From: Pseudomonas sp. Tri1
GTDB taxonomy: Bacteria; Pseudomonadota; Gammaproteobacteria; Pseudomonadales; Pseudomonadaceae
Assembly (NCBI RefSeq): GCF_017968885.1
Contig: NZ_CP072913.1
Span: 3,642,001-3,706,000 of the forward strand
Direction of reading: 5' to 3'
Length of the DNA: 64,000 bases
This document shows, in pieces, positions 8,320-17,562 of the stretch. Within the stretch, counting starts at the first letter, position 1. Every line of letters starts with the position of its first letter. The notes under the pieces were generated by a model. That model was not told the DNA's origin. It saw only the letters and a program-made list of their open reading frames with translations, and searched no databases. The translations under genes and the position numbers were made by a program.

Positions 8320-8991
8320 GTGACCTTATCCAAGTTCAATCTGCCCGACCTGGGCAACACCCCTTCCACCTCGGAAATCATCACCCGCCACCTGCGCGAC
8401 GCCATCGTCGCCGGGCATTTTGCCGAGGACGAGCCGATTCGCCAGGACGACATCGCCCGCCAGTTCAACGTCAGCAAGATCCCCGTACGCGAAGCCCTCA
8501 AGCGTCTGGAGGCCGAGGGCCTGGTGATGTTCCAGCGTAATCGCGGGGCGATGGTCACGCGTATTTCCGAGGCAGAGTTGGCGCAGATGTTCGAAGTCCG
8601 CATGCTGCTGGAGGACAAGGTGCTGCGCCTGGCGATTCCCAACATGACCGAAGAGACCTTCGCTCGCGCCGAGCGCATCTGCCAGGAATTCATCGGTGAG
8701 GACGACGTCGGACGCTGGGCCGAACTGAACTGGCAATTGCATGCCTGCCTCTACGAGCCGGCGCAACGGCCCTTCCTGGTGAGTTTGATTCGTTCGGTCC
8801 ATGACAAGCTGGAGCGCTACTTGCGCATGCAAATGAGCCTTTCGGCGGGTAAGGAGCGCGCCGACCACGAGCACCGGGAAATCCTCGACGCCTGCCGTGC
8901 CGGTGATGTCGAACGGGCGGTGAAGCTGTTGGACGAACACATCGCCGGGGTCTGCAAGACGCTGTTCGAGTTCCTGCCTTCCAGCCATTGA
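8320..8991 (+). CDS. GntR family regulator with FCD domain
   Basis: The 223-residue protein has an N-terminal GntR HTH (SEIITRHLRDAIVAGHF, QFNVSKIPVREALKRLEAEG) and a C-terminal all-helical FCD ligand domain (FEVRMLLEDKVLRLA, WAELNWQLHACLY, ADHEHREILDACRAGD). GTG at 8320 is preferred because it gives the usual short N-terminus; in-frame starts at 8203 and 8185 would overlap the MFS gene and swallow the operator at 8280. That operator recurs before the ABC transporter gene at 14955 and the lhpC-like gene at 20821. It is therefore the probable repressor of the hydroxyproline transport and lyase genes. Confidence 0.88.
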   Translation: MTLSKFNLPDLGNTPSTSEIITRHLRDAIVAGHFAEDEPIRQDDIARQFNVSKIPVREALKRLEAEGLVMFQRNRGAMVTRISEAELAQMFEVRMLLEDKVLRLAIPNMTEETFARAERICQEFIGEDDVGRWAELNWQLHACLYEPAQRPFLVSLIRSVHDKLERYLRMQMSLSAGKERADHEHREILDACRAGDVERAVKLLDEHIAGVCKTLFEFLPSSH

Positions 8992-9125
8992 GACTGCCCG
9001 TCGTACCGCGTCGATGAGCGACTCGGTACTTCTTGAAGACCTATACATATATACCGCGGCGGCTGTCCGACGCCGCCCTAGAATCAGGTGCCTTCGTTAT
9101 TCAAGACAGACACCTGCTTTCAACC

Positions 9126-10046
9126 ATGACACATCCATTCGACACCTTCATCGACAGCCTTTCTGTTACAGCCTCCATAAAGAATCAAAACTGGGCGGGC
9201 ACGGACGACAGCATCTATATATCGATGGGCCCCTTGGGTCAGATGCAGTTGTTCTGTGAAGCGCCCAGGGTGGGGCAAGTCATCCACGTGGATATCGACA
9301 TTGCCCGGATGTTCGGCCGACCGCGTATTTCGCTGATGGAAATTGACGGCCTGGTCCTCTACCAGGTGCCCGTCGCACACCCGATCGCTTCTGATGACTG
9401 GGCGCTGGAATCGGTACTGATCAAAGCCAATGACATCTACACCAATACCTCATTCAAACAGATCAACAAATGGCTCCGAAACTCATCCGCGCACTTGCGA
9501 TTCGTATGGTCGGGTCACGTTCATTTCGCCGACTGGAAAAATTCCGATCACAGATCCATCGATCTCAACGCCCAGACCTATCCGATCAGGTGGATGCCCT
9601 TTATCGGTGACCTGGTGCATTGGCGTTGTTATGACCCGTCGAAAATAGACGGCGTAGGCCAGTTGATCGGGATGAGGGACGGCAAATTGATCGGCAATCA
9701 ACTGAAGACACACACCAGTGAGCTGTTGTCCCCCAACGACCAGTCCAATAGCTACACATGGGTCTATACACCGGAACACGCCATTATTTATAAGCGCTGG
9801 GAACATAGCGACCGGGGCAATTATGTAAGGCATAGCCAGCTCGGCAGTGGCAGGCCCGTCATGTGTGCTGGGGAGTTCAGGGTCACCGAACGTCGTATGG
9901 ACCATGTGATTGCCATGGTCAACGATGCTTCCGGACATTACAGGCCCGACGGCGGCGCCTGCCTGCGGTATGTGGCCGAGAAGCTCGAGGCCTTGGGGAT
10001 CAATACCGAGCATATCGAATGGCGATGGCAAGACAGGAACGCCTGA
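9126..10046 (+). CDS. PLAT-like protein with an IQM-like C-terminal motif (orphan)
   Basis: The 306-residue protein is not a known housekeeping family. Residues about 10-105 resemble a PLAT/LH2 beta-sandwich: WAGTDDSIYISMG, a middle strand set, then DDWALESVLIKAND. The C-terminus (about 245-300) carries RHSQL..G, CAGEF and NDASGHYRP followed by a helical segment. This resembles the HSSFLAGG/AAGRL/SGHYRPT region of plant and fungal IQM (calmodulin-binding) proteins. There is no signal peptide or membrane segment. Base composition looks lower in GC than the neighbours, and it has no obvious operon partner, so transfer or an effector-like role is possible. The start ATG at 9126 has no strong ribosome site; an in-frame TTG at 9033 is an alternative. 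Confidence 0.7.
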   Translation: MTHPFDTFIDSLSVTASIKNQNWAGTDDSIYISMGPLGQMQLFCEAPRVGQVIHVDIDIARMFGRPRISLMEIDGLVLYQVPVAHPIASDDWALESVLIKANDIYTNTSFKQINKWLRNSSAHLRFVWSGHVHFADWKNSDHRSIDLNAQTYPIRWMPFIGDLVHWRCYDPSKIDGVGQLIGMRDGKLIGNQLKTHTSELLSPNDQSNSYTWVYTPEHAIIYKRWEHSDRGNYVRHSQLGSGRPVMCAGEFRVTERRMDHVIAMVNDASGHYRPDGGACLRYVAEKLEALGINTEHIEWRWQDRNA

Positions 10047-10170
10047 CCAGGCTCATCTGGCTGGGCCGCACTGTGCCGATTTCGTCATCAGCACCAGATA
10101 AATCCATCAAGCCGTCGCCCCCCGGCGCGGGCCACCCTTGCCGTCAATCATCTGAACGGACGTGGCCCCC

Positions 10171-11103
10171 ATGAAACGCATCACCGTGATCGATTCCCAC
10201 ACCGGCGGCGAGCCGACCCGATTGGTCACCGACGGCTTTCCCGACCTGGGTCGAGGCAGCATGGCCGAGCGCCGGCAGCGCCTGGCCGAGCAACACGATG
10301 CCTGGCGCACGGCCTGCGTTCTGGAACCGCGAGGCAGCGATGTGCTGGTGGGGGCGCTGCTCTGTGAACCGGTGGACCCGAGTGCCTGTGCCGGGGTGAT
10401 CTTCTTCAATAACAGCGGCTACCTAGGCATGTGCGGCCACGGCACCATCGGCCTGGTGGCGTCGCTGGCTCATCTGGGACGGATCGGTCCCGGCGTGCAC
10501 AGCATCGAAACCCCGGTGGGCACGGTACAAGCCACCTTGCACGACGACCATTCGGTCAGCGTGCGCAACGTGCCGGCCTACCGGTACCGCAAGGCACTGG
10601 AACTGGAGGTGCCGGGCATCGGCAAGGTGGTGGGTGATGTGGCCTGGGGGGGCAACTGGTTTTTCCTGATCGCCGACCACGGCCAGCGCGTGGCCGGCGA
10701 TAACCTCGACGCGTTGACCGCCTATACCTACGCCGTGCAGCAAGCCTTGGAGCAGCAGGGTTTTCGCGGCGAGGACGGCGGCCTGATCGACCACATCGAA
10801 CTGTTCGCCGACGACCCGCACGCTGACAGCCGCAACTTCGTGCTCTGCCCCGGCAAGGCCTATGACCGCTCCCCTTGCGGCACCGGTACCAGCGCCAAAC
10901 TGGCCTGCCTGGCCGCCGATGGAAAGCTGCAACCCGGGCAGATCTGGCGCCAGGCCAGCGTGATTGGCAGTGAATTCGAAGGTTCTTATGAACGCTCGGG
11001 CGAGCGCATCGTACCGACCATCCGTGGTCGAGCCTACATCAGCGCCGAAACCACGCTGATCATCGACGCAGATGATCCGTTTGCCTGGGGTATCCGTTCG
11101 TGA
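10171..11103 (+). CDS. lhpA: 4-hydroxyproline 2-epimerase
   Basis: The 310-residue proline racemase family protein has both catalytic cysteines, Cys88 in MCGHGTIG and Cys236 in [10 protein letters not shown]. Together with the N-terminal [10 protein letters not shown] this marks 4-hydroxyproline 2-epimerases, which convert trans-4-hydroxy-L-proline to cis-4-hydroxy-D-proline. ATG 10171 is preferred; a GTG at 10162 is also in frame. It overlaps the next gene by four bases (GTGA), so translation is coupled. It is first in an A-B-F-E order that matches the P. aeruginosa lhp operon. Confidence 0.92.
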   Translation: MKRITVIDSHTGGEPTRLVTDGFPDLGRGSMAERRQRLAEQHDAWRTACVLEPRGSDVLVGALLCEPVDPSACAGVIFFNNSGYLGMCGHGTIGLVASLAHLGRIGPGVHSIETPVGTVQATLHDDHSVSVRNVPAYRYRKALELEVPGIGKVVGDVAWGGNWFFLIADHGQRVAGDNLDALTAYTYAVQQALEQQGFRGEDGGLIDHIELFADDPHADSRNFVLCPGKAYDRSPCGTGTSAKLACLAADGKLQPGQIWRQASVIGSEFEGSYERSGERIVPTIRGRAYISAETTLIIDADDPFAWGIRS

Positions 11104-12215
11104 GCGAGGGCCAGGTCGCCGACGTGATCATCATCGGCGCCGGCATCATCGGCGCTGCCTGCGCCCGGACATTGGCCCAACGCGGCTTGCAAGTGCTGGT
11201 GCTGGACGCCGGTTGGCATGGCGCGACGGCAGCTGGCATGGGCCATCTGCTGGTGTTGGATGACAACCCGGCGGAACTCGCCCTCAGTCAATACTCCCTG
11301 CAACGCTGGCGCGAACTGGCCCCGGCCCTGCCCGAGGCCTGCGCCTGGCGCAACAACGGCACCCTGTGGCTGGCGGCCAATGCCGAAGAAATGGCGGTGG
11401 CCCACAGTAAATATCTGAATCTGCTGGCCCATGGCGAAGCCTGCGAACTGATCGGTCGCGCCGCCCTGCACCAGCGTGAACCTCAATTGCGCGAAGGTTT
11501 GGAAGGCGGGTTGCTGATCAAGGGTGACGGCATCCTCTACGCCCCGGCTGCCGCGCGCTGGATGCTCGACGCGCCCAACATTCGCCAGCAGCGCGCCCGG
11601 GTCAGCGAAGTGGACGGCCACCGCGTGCGCCTTGACGACGGTCGCTGGTTGGGCGCCGACGCGGTAGTCCTGGCCAATGGCATCCAGGCCACCGAGCTGT
11701 GCCCGGAGCTGCCCATCGAAGCGAAAAAGGGGCACCTGCTGATCACTGATCGCTACCCCGCCGCAATCACCCATACGTTGGTGGAACTGGGCTATGTCAC
11801 CAGCGCCCACAACGCCAGCGGGCCATCGGTGGCGTGCAATATCCAGCCGCGCCCGACCGGGCAATTGTTCATCGGTGCCTCGCGGCAGTTCGGCACCGTC
11901 GACCCACAGGTGGAAGGCTGGATGCTGGCGAGGATGCTCAAGCGCGCCGTCGAATACATGCCGGGGCTGGCGCAGCTCAACGGCATTCGTGCCTGGACCG
12001 GTTTTCGCGCGGCCAGCCCCGACGGCCTGCCGTTGGTGGGCCAACATCCGCAGCGCCAGGGCCTGTGGCTGGCGGTAGGTCACGAAGGCCTGGGCGTCAC
12101 CACGGCCCCCGCGACCGCCGACCTGCTGGCCGCGCAGCTGTTCAACGAAACCTCGCCACTTGCCCCTCAAGCTTATCTGCCGCAGCGTTTCCTGGGAGAA
12201 CCGGCCCATGCCTGA
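11100..12215 (+). CDS. lhpB: D-hydroxyproline dehydrogenase, FAD-dependent DAO-fold subunit
   Basis: The 371-residue flavoprotein has the N-terminal dinucleotide motif [15 protein letters not shown] and the DAO-fold C-terminal block [17 protein letters not shown] followed by [19 protein letters not shown]. With the small 2Fe-2S subunit and the second flavoprotein encoded next, it should form the multi-subunit dehydrogenase. That enzyme oxidises cis-4-hydroxy-D-proline to delta1-pyrroline-4-hydroxy-2-carboxylate and passes electrons to the chain. GTG start, overlapping the stop of lhpA. Its end overlaps lhpF by 8 bp. Confidence 0.9.
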   Translation: MSEGQVADVIIIGAGIIGAACARTLAQRGLQVLVLDAGWHGATAAGMGHLLVLDDNPAELALSQYSLQRWRELAPALPEACAWRNNGTLWLAANAEEMAVAHSKYLNLLAHGEACELIGRAALHQREPQLREGLEGGLLIKGDGILYAPAAARWMLDAPNIRQQRARVSEVDGHRVRLDDGRWLGADAVVLANGIQATELCPELPIEAKKGHLLITDRYPAAITHTLVELGYVTSAHNASGPSVACNIQPRPTGQLFIGASRQFGTVDPQVEGWMLARMLKRAVEYMPGLAQLNGIRAWTGFRAASPDGLPLVGQHPQRQGLWLAVGHEGLGVTTAPATADLLAAQLFNETSPLAPQAYLPQRFLGEPAHA

Positions 12216-12444
12216 ATTATTCCTTGACGGTCACCGGCTGTCGGTCGCCAGCGGCACCAGTGTCGCGGCGGCATTGGCCTTGGGCTCCGACGGCAGCAGC
12301 CGCACGTCGGTCAGCGGCCAGCGCCGTGCGCCTTTGTGCGGCATGGGCATCTGCCAGGAATGCCGGGTGACGATCGACGGCCATCGGCGTCTGGCCTGCC
12401 AGACCTTGTGCCGCGATGGTATGCGGGTGCAGACCCGACCATGA
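12208..12444 (+). CDS. lhpF: (2Fe-2S) subunit of D-hydroxyproline dehydrogenase
   Basis: The 78-residue HcnA-like ferredoxin-type subunit has Cys44, Cys49 and Cys52 in LCGMGICQEC and Cys64 in ACQT, the usual 2Fe-2S set. It starts at ATG 12208 inside the end of lhpB and ends with an ATGA overlap with lhpE. These overlaps argue for a stoichiometric complex. It carries electrons between the two flavin subunits. Confidence 0.9.
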   Translation: MPELFLDGHRLSVASGTSVAAALALGSDGSSRTSVSGQRRAPLCGMGICQECRVTIDGHRRLACQTLCRDGMRVQTRP

Positions 12445-13697
12445 ATGAAACCACCGACCTGCTGATCATCGGCGCCGGCCCTGCCGGCATGGCGGCCGCC
12501 CTGGCTGCAGCAAGCAGCGGCGCGCGCATTGTACTGCTGGACGACAATCCGCTACCGGGCGGGCAGATCTGGCGCGACGGTCCCCAGGCCAACCTGCCGA
12601 CCCAGGCACGCCGCCTGCGGGACCGGTTGCATGCCTGCACTAACGTCCGCTGCCACGCTGGCGCGCGGGTAATCGCCTGCGCAGGAGACGAAACCCTGTT
12701 GGTGGAGGATGCCGAGCGCGGCTGGCGGATCACTTACGAGCGCTTGATCCTCTGCACCGGCGCCCGGGAATTGCTGCTGCCCTTCCCCGGCTGGACGTTG
12801 CCCGGCGTGACCGGAGCCGGCGGCTTGCAGGCGCTGATCAAGGGCGGCCTGCCGGTGCGCGGCGAACGGCTGGTGATCGCTGGCAGCGGCCCCTTGCTAC
12901 TGGCCAGCGCCGCCACGGCGAAACATCAAGGTGCGCAGGTGCTGCGCATCGCCGAGCAAGCCAGTCGCACCGCCGTCGCCGGTTTCGCCGCGCAATTGCC
13001 ACGCTGGCCGGGCAAGCTCTTCCAATCGTTCAGTTTGTTCGACCACCACTACCGTACCGGCACTTATGTGCTGGAGGCCTTGGGGCAGGAACGGCTCGAG
13101 GGCGTGCGCTTGCTGCAACAAGGCAAGACGATTGAACTGGCCTGCGACCGGCTGGCCTGTGGCTTCGGGCTCATTCCCAACACCCAACTCGGTCAGGCCT
13201 TGGGCTGCGCGTTGGAGGGCCAGGCGCTGGCCGTTGATGCCTGGCAAACCACCACCCGCGTCGGACATTACGCCGCTGGGGAATGCACCGGTTTTGGCGG
13301 CAGCGAACTGGCGCTGGTGGAAGGCGCCATCGCCGGCCATGCCGCCGTCGGCGATACTGCGGCAGCCCAGCGCCTGTGGCCCCGGCGCACACGCTGGCAG
13401 GGTTTCGCCCAGGCATTGAACAAGGCCTTCACCCTCGATCCACGGCTCAAGACCCTGGCCCGCGCCGACACCCTGGTCTGTCGTTGCGAAGACGTGCCGT
13501 ATGGCGAACTGATCGGCCATGAAAACTGGCGCGAAGCGAAACTGGCGAGCCGTTGCGGCATGGGCGCGTGCCAAGGCCGGGTGTGCGGCGCCGCGCTGGA
13601 ACACCTGCTCGGCTGGACACCACCCACACCCCGCCCGCCCTTCAACCCGGCGCGGATCGATACCTTGCTGGCCTTGGAACAAGCCCCACCCACCTGA
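12441..13697 (+). CDS. lhpE: D-hydroxyproline dehydrogenase, FAD/NAD(P)-binding subunit
   Basis: The 418-residue protein has an N-terminal FAD motif (IIGAGPAGMAAALAAASSGA), a mid-chain second Rossmann motif (LVIAGSGPLLLASAATAKHQG), and a C-terminal BFD-like 2Fe-2S segment with VCRCEDVPYGEL and CGMGACQGRVCG. It resembles HcnB/SoxA-like alpha subunits. ATG 12441 overlaps the lhpF stop. It closes the ABFE unit. Confidence 0.9.
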   Translation: MNETTDLLIIGAGPAGMAAALAAASSGARIVLLDDNPLPGGQIWRDGPQANLPTQARRLRDRLHACTNVRCHAGARVIACAGDETLLVEDAERGWRITYERLILCTGARELLLPFPGWTLPGVTGAGGLQALIKGGLPVRGERLVIAGSGPLLLASAATAKHQGAQVLRIAEQASRTAVAGFAAQLPRWPGKLFQSFSLFDHHYRTGTYVLEALGQERLEGVRLLQQGKTIELACDRLACGFGLIPNTQLGQALGCALEGQALAVDAWQTTTRVGHYAAGECTGFGGSELALVEGAIAGHAAVGDTAAAQRLWPRRTRWQGFAQALNKAFTLDPRLKTLARADTLVCRCEDVPYGELIGHENWREAKLASRCGMGACQGRVCGAALEHLLGWTPPTPRPPFNPARIDTLLALEQAPPT

Positions 13698-13743
13698 GCC
13701 CGACACACATCCCACTCAGACCTGTACTCACCACAAACTCCCA

Positions 13744-13905
13744 GTGGGAGCGAGCTTGCTCGCGATAGCGGTGGGCCTGCTTGCATCGATGTTGGATGTA
13801 CTGACGCCATCGCGAGCAGGCTCGCTCCCACAGGGATTTGAGGTGAGCTTCAACTTTGCGGCACCGCAGGACCCCATGTGGGAGCGAGCCTGCTCGCGAT
13901 AGCGG
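13744..13905. repeat. Cluster of three REP units
   Basis: REP units at 13744-13771 (+), 13805-13832 (inverse) and 13877-13905 (+). The first two form a REPIN; the third is single. They lie between lhpE and the AraC regulator gene. Confidence 0.92.
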
Positions 13906-13971
13906 CGTGACAGCCAGCGCATTTTCGATTGACACTCCGCCATCGCTTCCACAAAAAAGACGACGTCGGCC

Positions 13972-14721
13972 ATGTACCCTTCGCTCACCTCTTTCGCACC
14001 CTGCGACCTCGACACCCTGCTGCGCAGCTTGCAACCCATCGCGCCGCTGCTGGACACCCTTTCGGATGTGGTGTTTTTCATCAAGGACAAGCAAGCCCGC
14101 TACGCCTTCGTCAACCAGACCCTGGCCCGCCGCTGCGGCTTCAAACACAGCGCCGACCTGCTCGGCCTCACCGCCGAACAGGTGTTCCCCGAACGCTTCG
14201 GCCCGTTGTACACCGAGCAGGATCGCCGGGTGCTGGCCAGCGGCCGGGAGTTGGCCGACCAGCTCGAACTGCATTTGTATTACGGCAACCAACCCGTGTG
14301 GTGCCTGACCCACAAGCTCGCCCTGCATGACCCCACCGGCCAGATCGTCGGCCTCGCCGGTATCTCCCGCGACCTGCAACTGCCCCAATCGAGCCATCCG
14401 GCCTTCCAGAAACTGGCGGCGGTGGATGCCCATATCAAAAGCCACTTCGCCCGCCCCATCAGCCTGGCTGAACTGACCGCCATCGCCGGGTTATCAGTGG
14501 CGCAGTTGGAGCGGCACTGCAAACGCATTTTCCAGCTCACGCCCCGGCAGATGATTCACAAGGCGCGGCTGGAAGAAGCTTCGCGGTTGTTACTGGATCA
14601 GGACCTGCCAATCACCGAAATCGCCTTGCGCTGCGGTTACACCGACCACAGTGCTTTCAGCCGCCAGTTCCGGGCCCTGACCAGCCTGTCCCCCAGCCAG
14701 TATCGCGAGAATCAGCGCTGA
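13972..14721 (+). CDS. lhpR: AraC family regulator with PAS domain (LhpR-like)
   Basis: The 249-residue protein has a PAS domain at about residues 20-125 (DTLSDVVFFIKDKQARYAFVN, ISRDLQ) followed by an AraC HTH pair (LAELTAIAGLSVAQLERHC; ITEIALRCGYTDHSAFSRQF). P. aeruginosa LhpR, an AraC-type activator, controls hydroxyproline catabolism, and this gene lies just after lhpABFE. The PAS domain may sense hydroxyproline or a pathway intermediate. The symbol is assigned by position and family only. Confidence 0.8.
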   Translation: MYPSLTSFAPCDLDTLLRSLQPIAPLLDTLSDVVFFIKDKQARYAFVNQTLARRCGFKHSADLLGLTAEQVFPERFGPLYTEQDRRVLASGRELADQLELHLYYGNQPVWCLTHKLALHDPTGQIVGLAGISRDLQLPQSSHPAFQKLAAVDAHIKSHFARPISLAELTAIAGLSVAQLERHCKRIFQLTPRQMIHKARLEEASRLLLDQDLPITEIALRCGYTDHSAFSRQFRALTSLSPSQYRENQR

Positions 14722-14893
14722 GGCCTGTTCCCTAACGGGGCATGGCGCCTCGTGGCTGCTCCCATCTGTAACACCCTGGGCCAGCGGTGCCTGCTGCCCT
14801 GAGCTTCACCACCGCCCATGAAAGCCTCTATATCAGCCCTCCGGCGGCATTCCCGCGAATGAGCAGCAAACCGGCACGCCGCTTGCTTATCTA

Positions 14894-14923
14894 ATATCGT
14901 ATACGAAATCCTCAATACGATAT
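14894..14923. promoter_or_regulatory. Candidate GntR operator before the ABC transporter genes
   Basis: The core TCGTATACGA (14897-14906) is a perfect 10-bp palindrome, and CGTATACGAAAT (14898-14909) is identical to 20790-20801. A half site ATACGATAT follows at 14915-14923. The centre is about 53 bp before the start codon at 14955. Confidence 0.7.
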
Positions 14924-14954
14924 CTCACCGCATTTATTCGACAGCGAGGCATTT

Positions 14955-15773
14955 ATGAAAAACCCTGCATTGGCCGTAGCCCTCAGCGTTGTCCTCACCC
15001 CGCTTTTCATTGCCCCCGCCCACGCCGACAAGCTCGACGACATCATTGGCTCGGGCACGCTGCGTTGCGCCGTAACCCTGGACTTCCCACCCATGGGCTT
15101 TCGCGATGAAAACAACAAGCCGGCGGGATTCGATGTGGACTATTGCCACGATCTGGCGAAGGTCCTCGGTGTGGACGCCGAAGTGGTGGAAACCCCTTTC
15201 TCCGACCGAATCCCCGCGCTGCTGTCCAGTCGCGCCGATGTCATCGTCGCCTCCACGTCTGACACCTTGGAGCGAGCCAAGACCGTCGGCCTGACCGTGC
15301 CCTACTTCGCCTTCCAAATGGTCGTGCTGACCCGCGACGACACCGGCATCAACAGCTACGCCGACCTCAAGGGCAAGAAACTCGGCAACACCAGCAGCAC
15401 CTACGAAGCCATCGCCCTGGAAAAAGACCAGAAGAGCTGGGGCAGCGGCAGTTTCCGCGCCTACCAGTCGCAGAACGACACCCTGCTGGCCGTCGCCCAA
15501 GGCCACATTGACGCGACCGTGGTCACCAACACCGTGGCGGCGGCGACCATCAAATCGGGCAAATACAAAGGCCTGAAGATCGCCGGCGACGCGCCTTATG
15601 TCATCGACTACGTATCCCTGGGCGCCAAGCGCAGCGAATACGGCCTGCTCAACTACCTCAACCTGTTCGTCAACCAGCAGGTGCGCACGGGCCGCTACAA
15701 AGAGTTGTTCGTCAAATGGGTCGGCACCGACATCCCGCCAGCCAACCTGACCGTGCCGCAGGTTTACTACTGA
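14955..15773 (+). CDS. ABC transporter, periplasmic polar amino-acid-binding protein
   Basis: The 272-residue family 3 solute-binding protein has a signal peptide ending AHA-DKLDD. The domain starts GTLRCAVTLDFPPMGFRDENNKPAGFDVDYCHDLAKVL, with the typical R/D ligand-contact pattern (SDRIPALLSSRADVIVASTSDTLERAKTV). It is the first gene after the palindromic operator and is followed by the lyase, two permeases and an ATPase, so it probably binds hydroxyproline or a related imino acid. Confidence 0.9.
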   Translation: MKNPALAVALSVVLTPLFIAPAHADKLDDIIGSGTLRCAVTLDFPPMGFRDENNKPAGFDVDYCHDLAKVLGVDAEVVETPFSDRIPALLSSRADVIVASTSDTLERAKTVGLTVPYFAFQMVVLTRDDTGINSYADLKGKKLGNTSSTYEAIALEKDQKSWGSGSFRAYQSQNDTLLAVAQGHIDATVVTNTVAAATIKSGKYKGLKIAGDAPYVIDYVSLGAKRSEYGLLNYLNLFVNQQVRTGRYKELFVKWVGTDIPPANLTVPQVYY

Positions 15774-15783
15774 GGATCGGCGC

Positions 15784-17562
15784 ATGCCAAGCACGCCTAT
15801 CCGTGTGAAGGGTCGCAGTCTGGTGGAGGGTGCCGCCCAGGGCGCCCTGCTGTTCGCCGATGTCGGCTTGAGCTTCTGGGGCGGGGTCGATCCGGCCAGT
15901 GGCGAAGTCATCGACCGGCATCACTCGCTGAGCGGTGAGCGCTTGGCCGGGCGTGTGCTGGCGATTCCCAGCGGGCGTGGCTCCTGCACCGGCAGTAGCG
16001 TGTTGATGGAACTGATCAGCAACGGCCACGCCCCCGCCGCTCTGATACTGGCCGAAGCCGATGAGATCCTGACCCTGGGCGTGCTGGTGGCGCAGGTGAT
16101 TTTCCAGCGTTCCTTGCCGGTCTTGTGTGTAGGCCTAGAGGCCTTCAACAGTCTGCGCGGCCAGGGTTTCGTCCGCGTCGAAGGCGATTGCCTGACCCTG
16201 ACTGGCCGTCGTCCCAACGATGGCTGGCATGAGTCGAATGTTGCCTTGCAGCCACCGACGCCTTCAACCCTGCGCCTCACCGAACAGGACCGGGCGTTGC
16301 TCGACGGCGCCCACGGCAAGGCGGCCCAAGTGGCGATGCAAATCGTGCTACGCATGGCCGAGATCCAGGGGGCTACGCAACTGCTGGACGTGACCCAGGC
16401 CCACATCGACGGCTGCATCTACACCGGCCCGGCCAGCCTGCGCTTTGCCGAACAACTGGTGCAGTGGGGCGCGAAAGTCCGCGTGCCCACCACCCTCAAT
16501 TCCATCTCCGTGGACCAGCGTCGCTGGCGCGAACTGGGCGTCGATCCGGCCCTGGGCGAGCCGGCCAGTGCCTTGGGCGATGCCTACATGGCGATGGGCG
16601 CCCAACTGAGTTTCACCTGTGCGCCCTACCTGCTGGAGACCGCGCCCAAGGCCGGCGAGCAAATCGTCTGGGCCGAATCCAACGCGGTGGTCTACGCCAA
16701 CAGTGTGCTGGGTGCGCGCACGCAGAAGTACCCGGACTTCCTCGACATCTGCATTGCCCTGTGCGGGCGGGCACCGTTGACAGGTTGTCATCTCGACGCC
16801 CCGCGCAAGGCCGGGCTGATCATCGACGTGCCAGCGCTGGGCAACACGGACGACAGTTTCTATCCGCTGCTGGGCTATCACATCGGCGCTTTGGCGGGCC
16901 GTCGTATCCCGCTGATACGCGGCCTGGAACACGCCGCGCCAACCCTGGACGACCTCAAGGCCTTCGGCGCCGCATTCGCCACCACCAGCGCCGCGCCGTT
17001 GTTCCACATCGCCGGGGTGACGCCGGAAGCCCTCGACCCGACGGCGGTCCTGGGGAGCGACGTCACGTTGCCGCAGGAAAGCGTCGATACCGCCGGCCTG
17101 CTTGCCAGTTGGCGCGAGCTCAACAGCGCCCGGGACAACTGGGTGGACGTGGTGTCCCTGGGTAACCCACATTTCTCCCTCAGCGAATTCGCCGCCCTCG
17201 CGACCTTGTGCGCGGGGCGGGTCAAGCATCCGTATGTGGTGCTGGCGATTACCTGCGGTCGAGCGGTGCTGGAGCAGGCACGCAAGGCCGGCTACCTGGC
17301 GGCCATCGAGGCCTTCGGTGCGGTGCTGGTAACCGACACCTGCTGGTGCATGTTGGGCGAACCGGTGATCCCGCCCCACGCCACCACGCTGATGACCAAC
17401 TCCGGCAAATACGCCCATTACGCACCCGGCCTGGTTGGTCGTGGGGTGCACTTTGCCGCCCTTGCCGAATGCGTCGACGCCGCTTGCACCGCCGCGACCA
17501 GCGGCCAGCCGCCGACGTGGCTGCGACCCACCGCCCGTACGGGGGGCACTACCCATGTTTGA
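15784..17562 (+). CDS. Aconitase X, probable cis-3-hydroxy-L-proline dehydratase
   Basis: The 592-residue protein fuses the AcnX small domain (about 1-140, DUF126-like; IPSGRGSCTGSSVLMEL, AEADEILTLG) with the large DUF521 domain. Single-chain AcnX proteins have been shown to dehydrate cis-3-hydroxy-L-proline to delta1-pyrroline-2-carboxylate. The place between an amino-acid-binding protein and its permeases supports that role here. No pyrroline-2-carboxylate reductase gene lies in the window, so the product must be reduced elsewhere. The stop overlaps the next ATG (ATGTTTGA). Confidence 0.87.
   Translation: MPSTPIRVKGRSLVEGAAQGALLFADVGLSFWGGVDPASGEVIDRHHSLSGERLAGRVLAIPSGRGSCTGSSVLMELISNGHAPAALILAEADEILTLGVLVAQVIFQRSLPVLCVGLEAFNSLRGQGFVRVEGDCLTLTGRRPNDGWHESNVALQPPTPSTLRLTEQDRALLDGAHGKAAQVAMQIVLRMAEIQGATQLLDVTQAHIDGCIYTGPASLRFAEQLVQWGAKVRVPTTLNSISVDQRRWRELGVDPALGEPASALGDAYMAMGAQLSFTCAPYLLETAPKAGEQIVWAESNAVVYANSVLGARTQKYPDFLDICIALCGRAPLTGCHLDAPRKAGLIIDVPALGNTDDSFYPLLGYHIGALAGRRIPLIRGLEHAAPTLDDLKAFGAAFATTSAAPLFHIAGVTPEALDPTAVLGSDVTLPQESVDTAGLLASWRELNSARDNWVDVVSLGNPHFSLSEFAALATLCAGRVKHPYVVLAITCGRAVLEQARKAGYLAAIEAFGAVLVTDTCWCMLGEPVIPPHATTLMTNSGKYAHYAPGLVGRGVHFAALAECVDAACTAATSGQPPTWLRPTARTGGTTHV

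Noticed and set aside
9039..9077. TATACATATATA and a GC-rich hairpin before the PLAT-like gene as a GntR site or terminator
   Set aside because: It lacks the CGTATACGAAAT core, and no T run follows the hairpin.
13744..13905. Regularly repeated units resembling a CRISPR array
   Set aside because: The repeats alternate in orientation, are REP hairpins, and the spacers are uneven; no cas genes.
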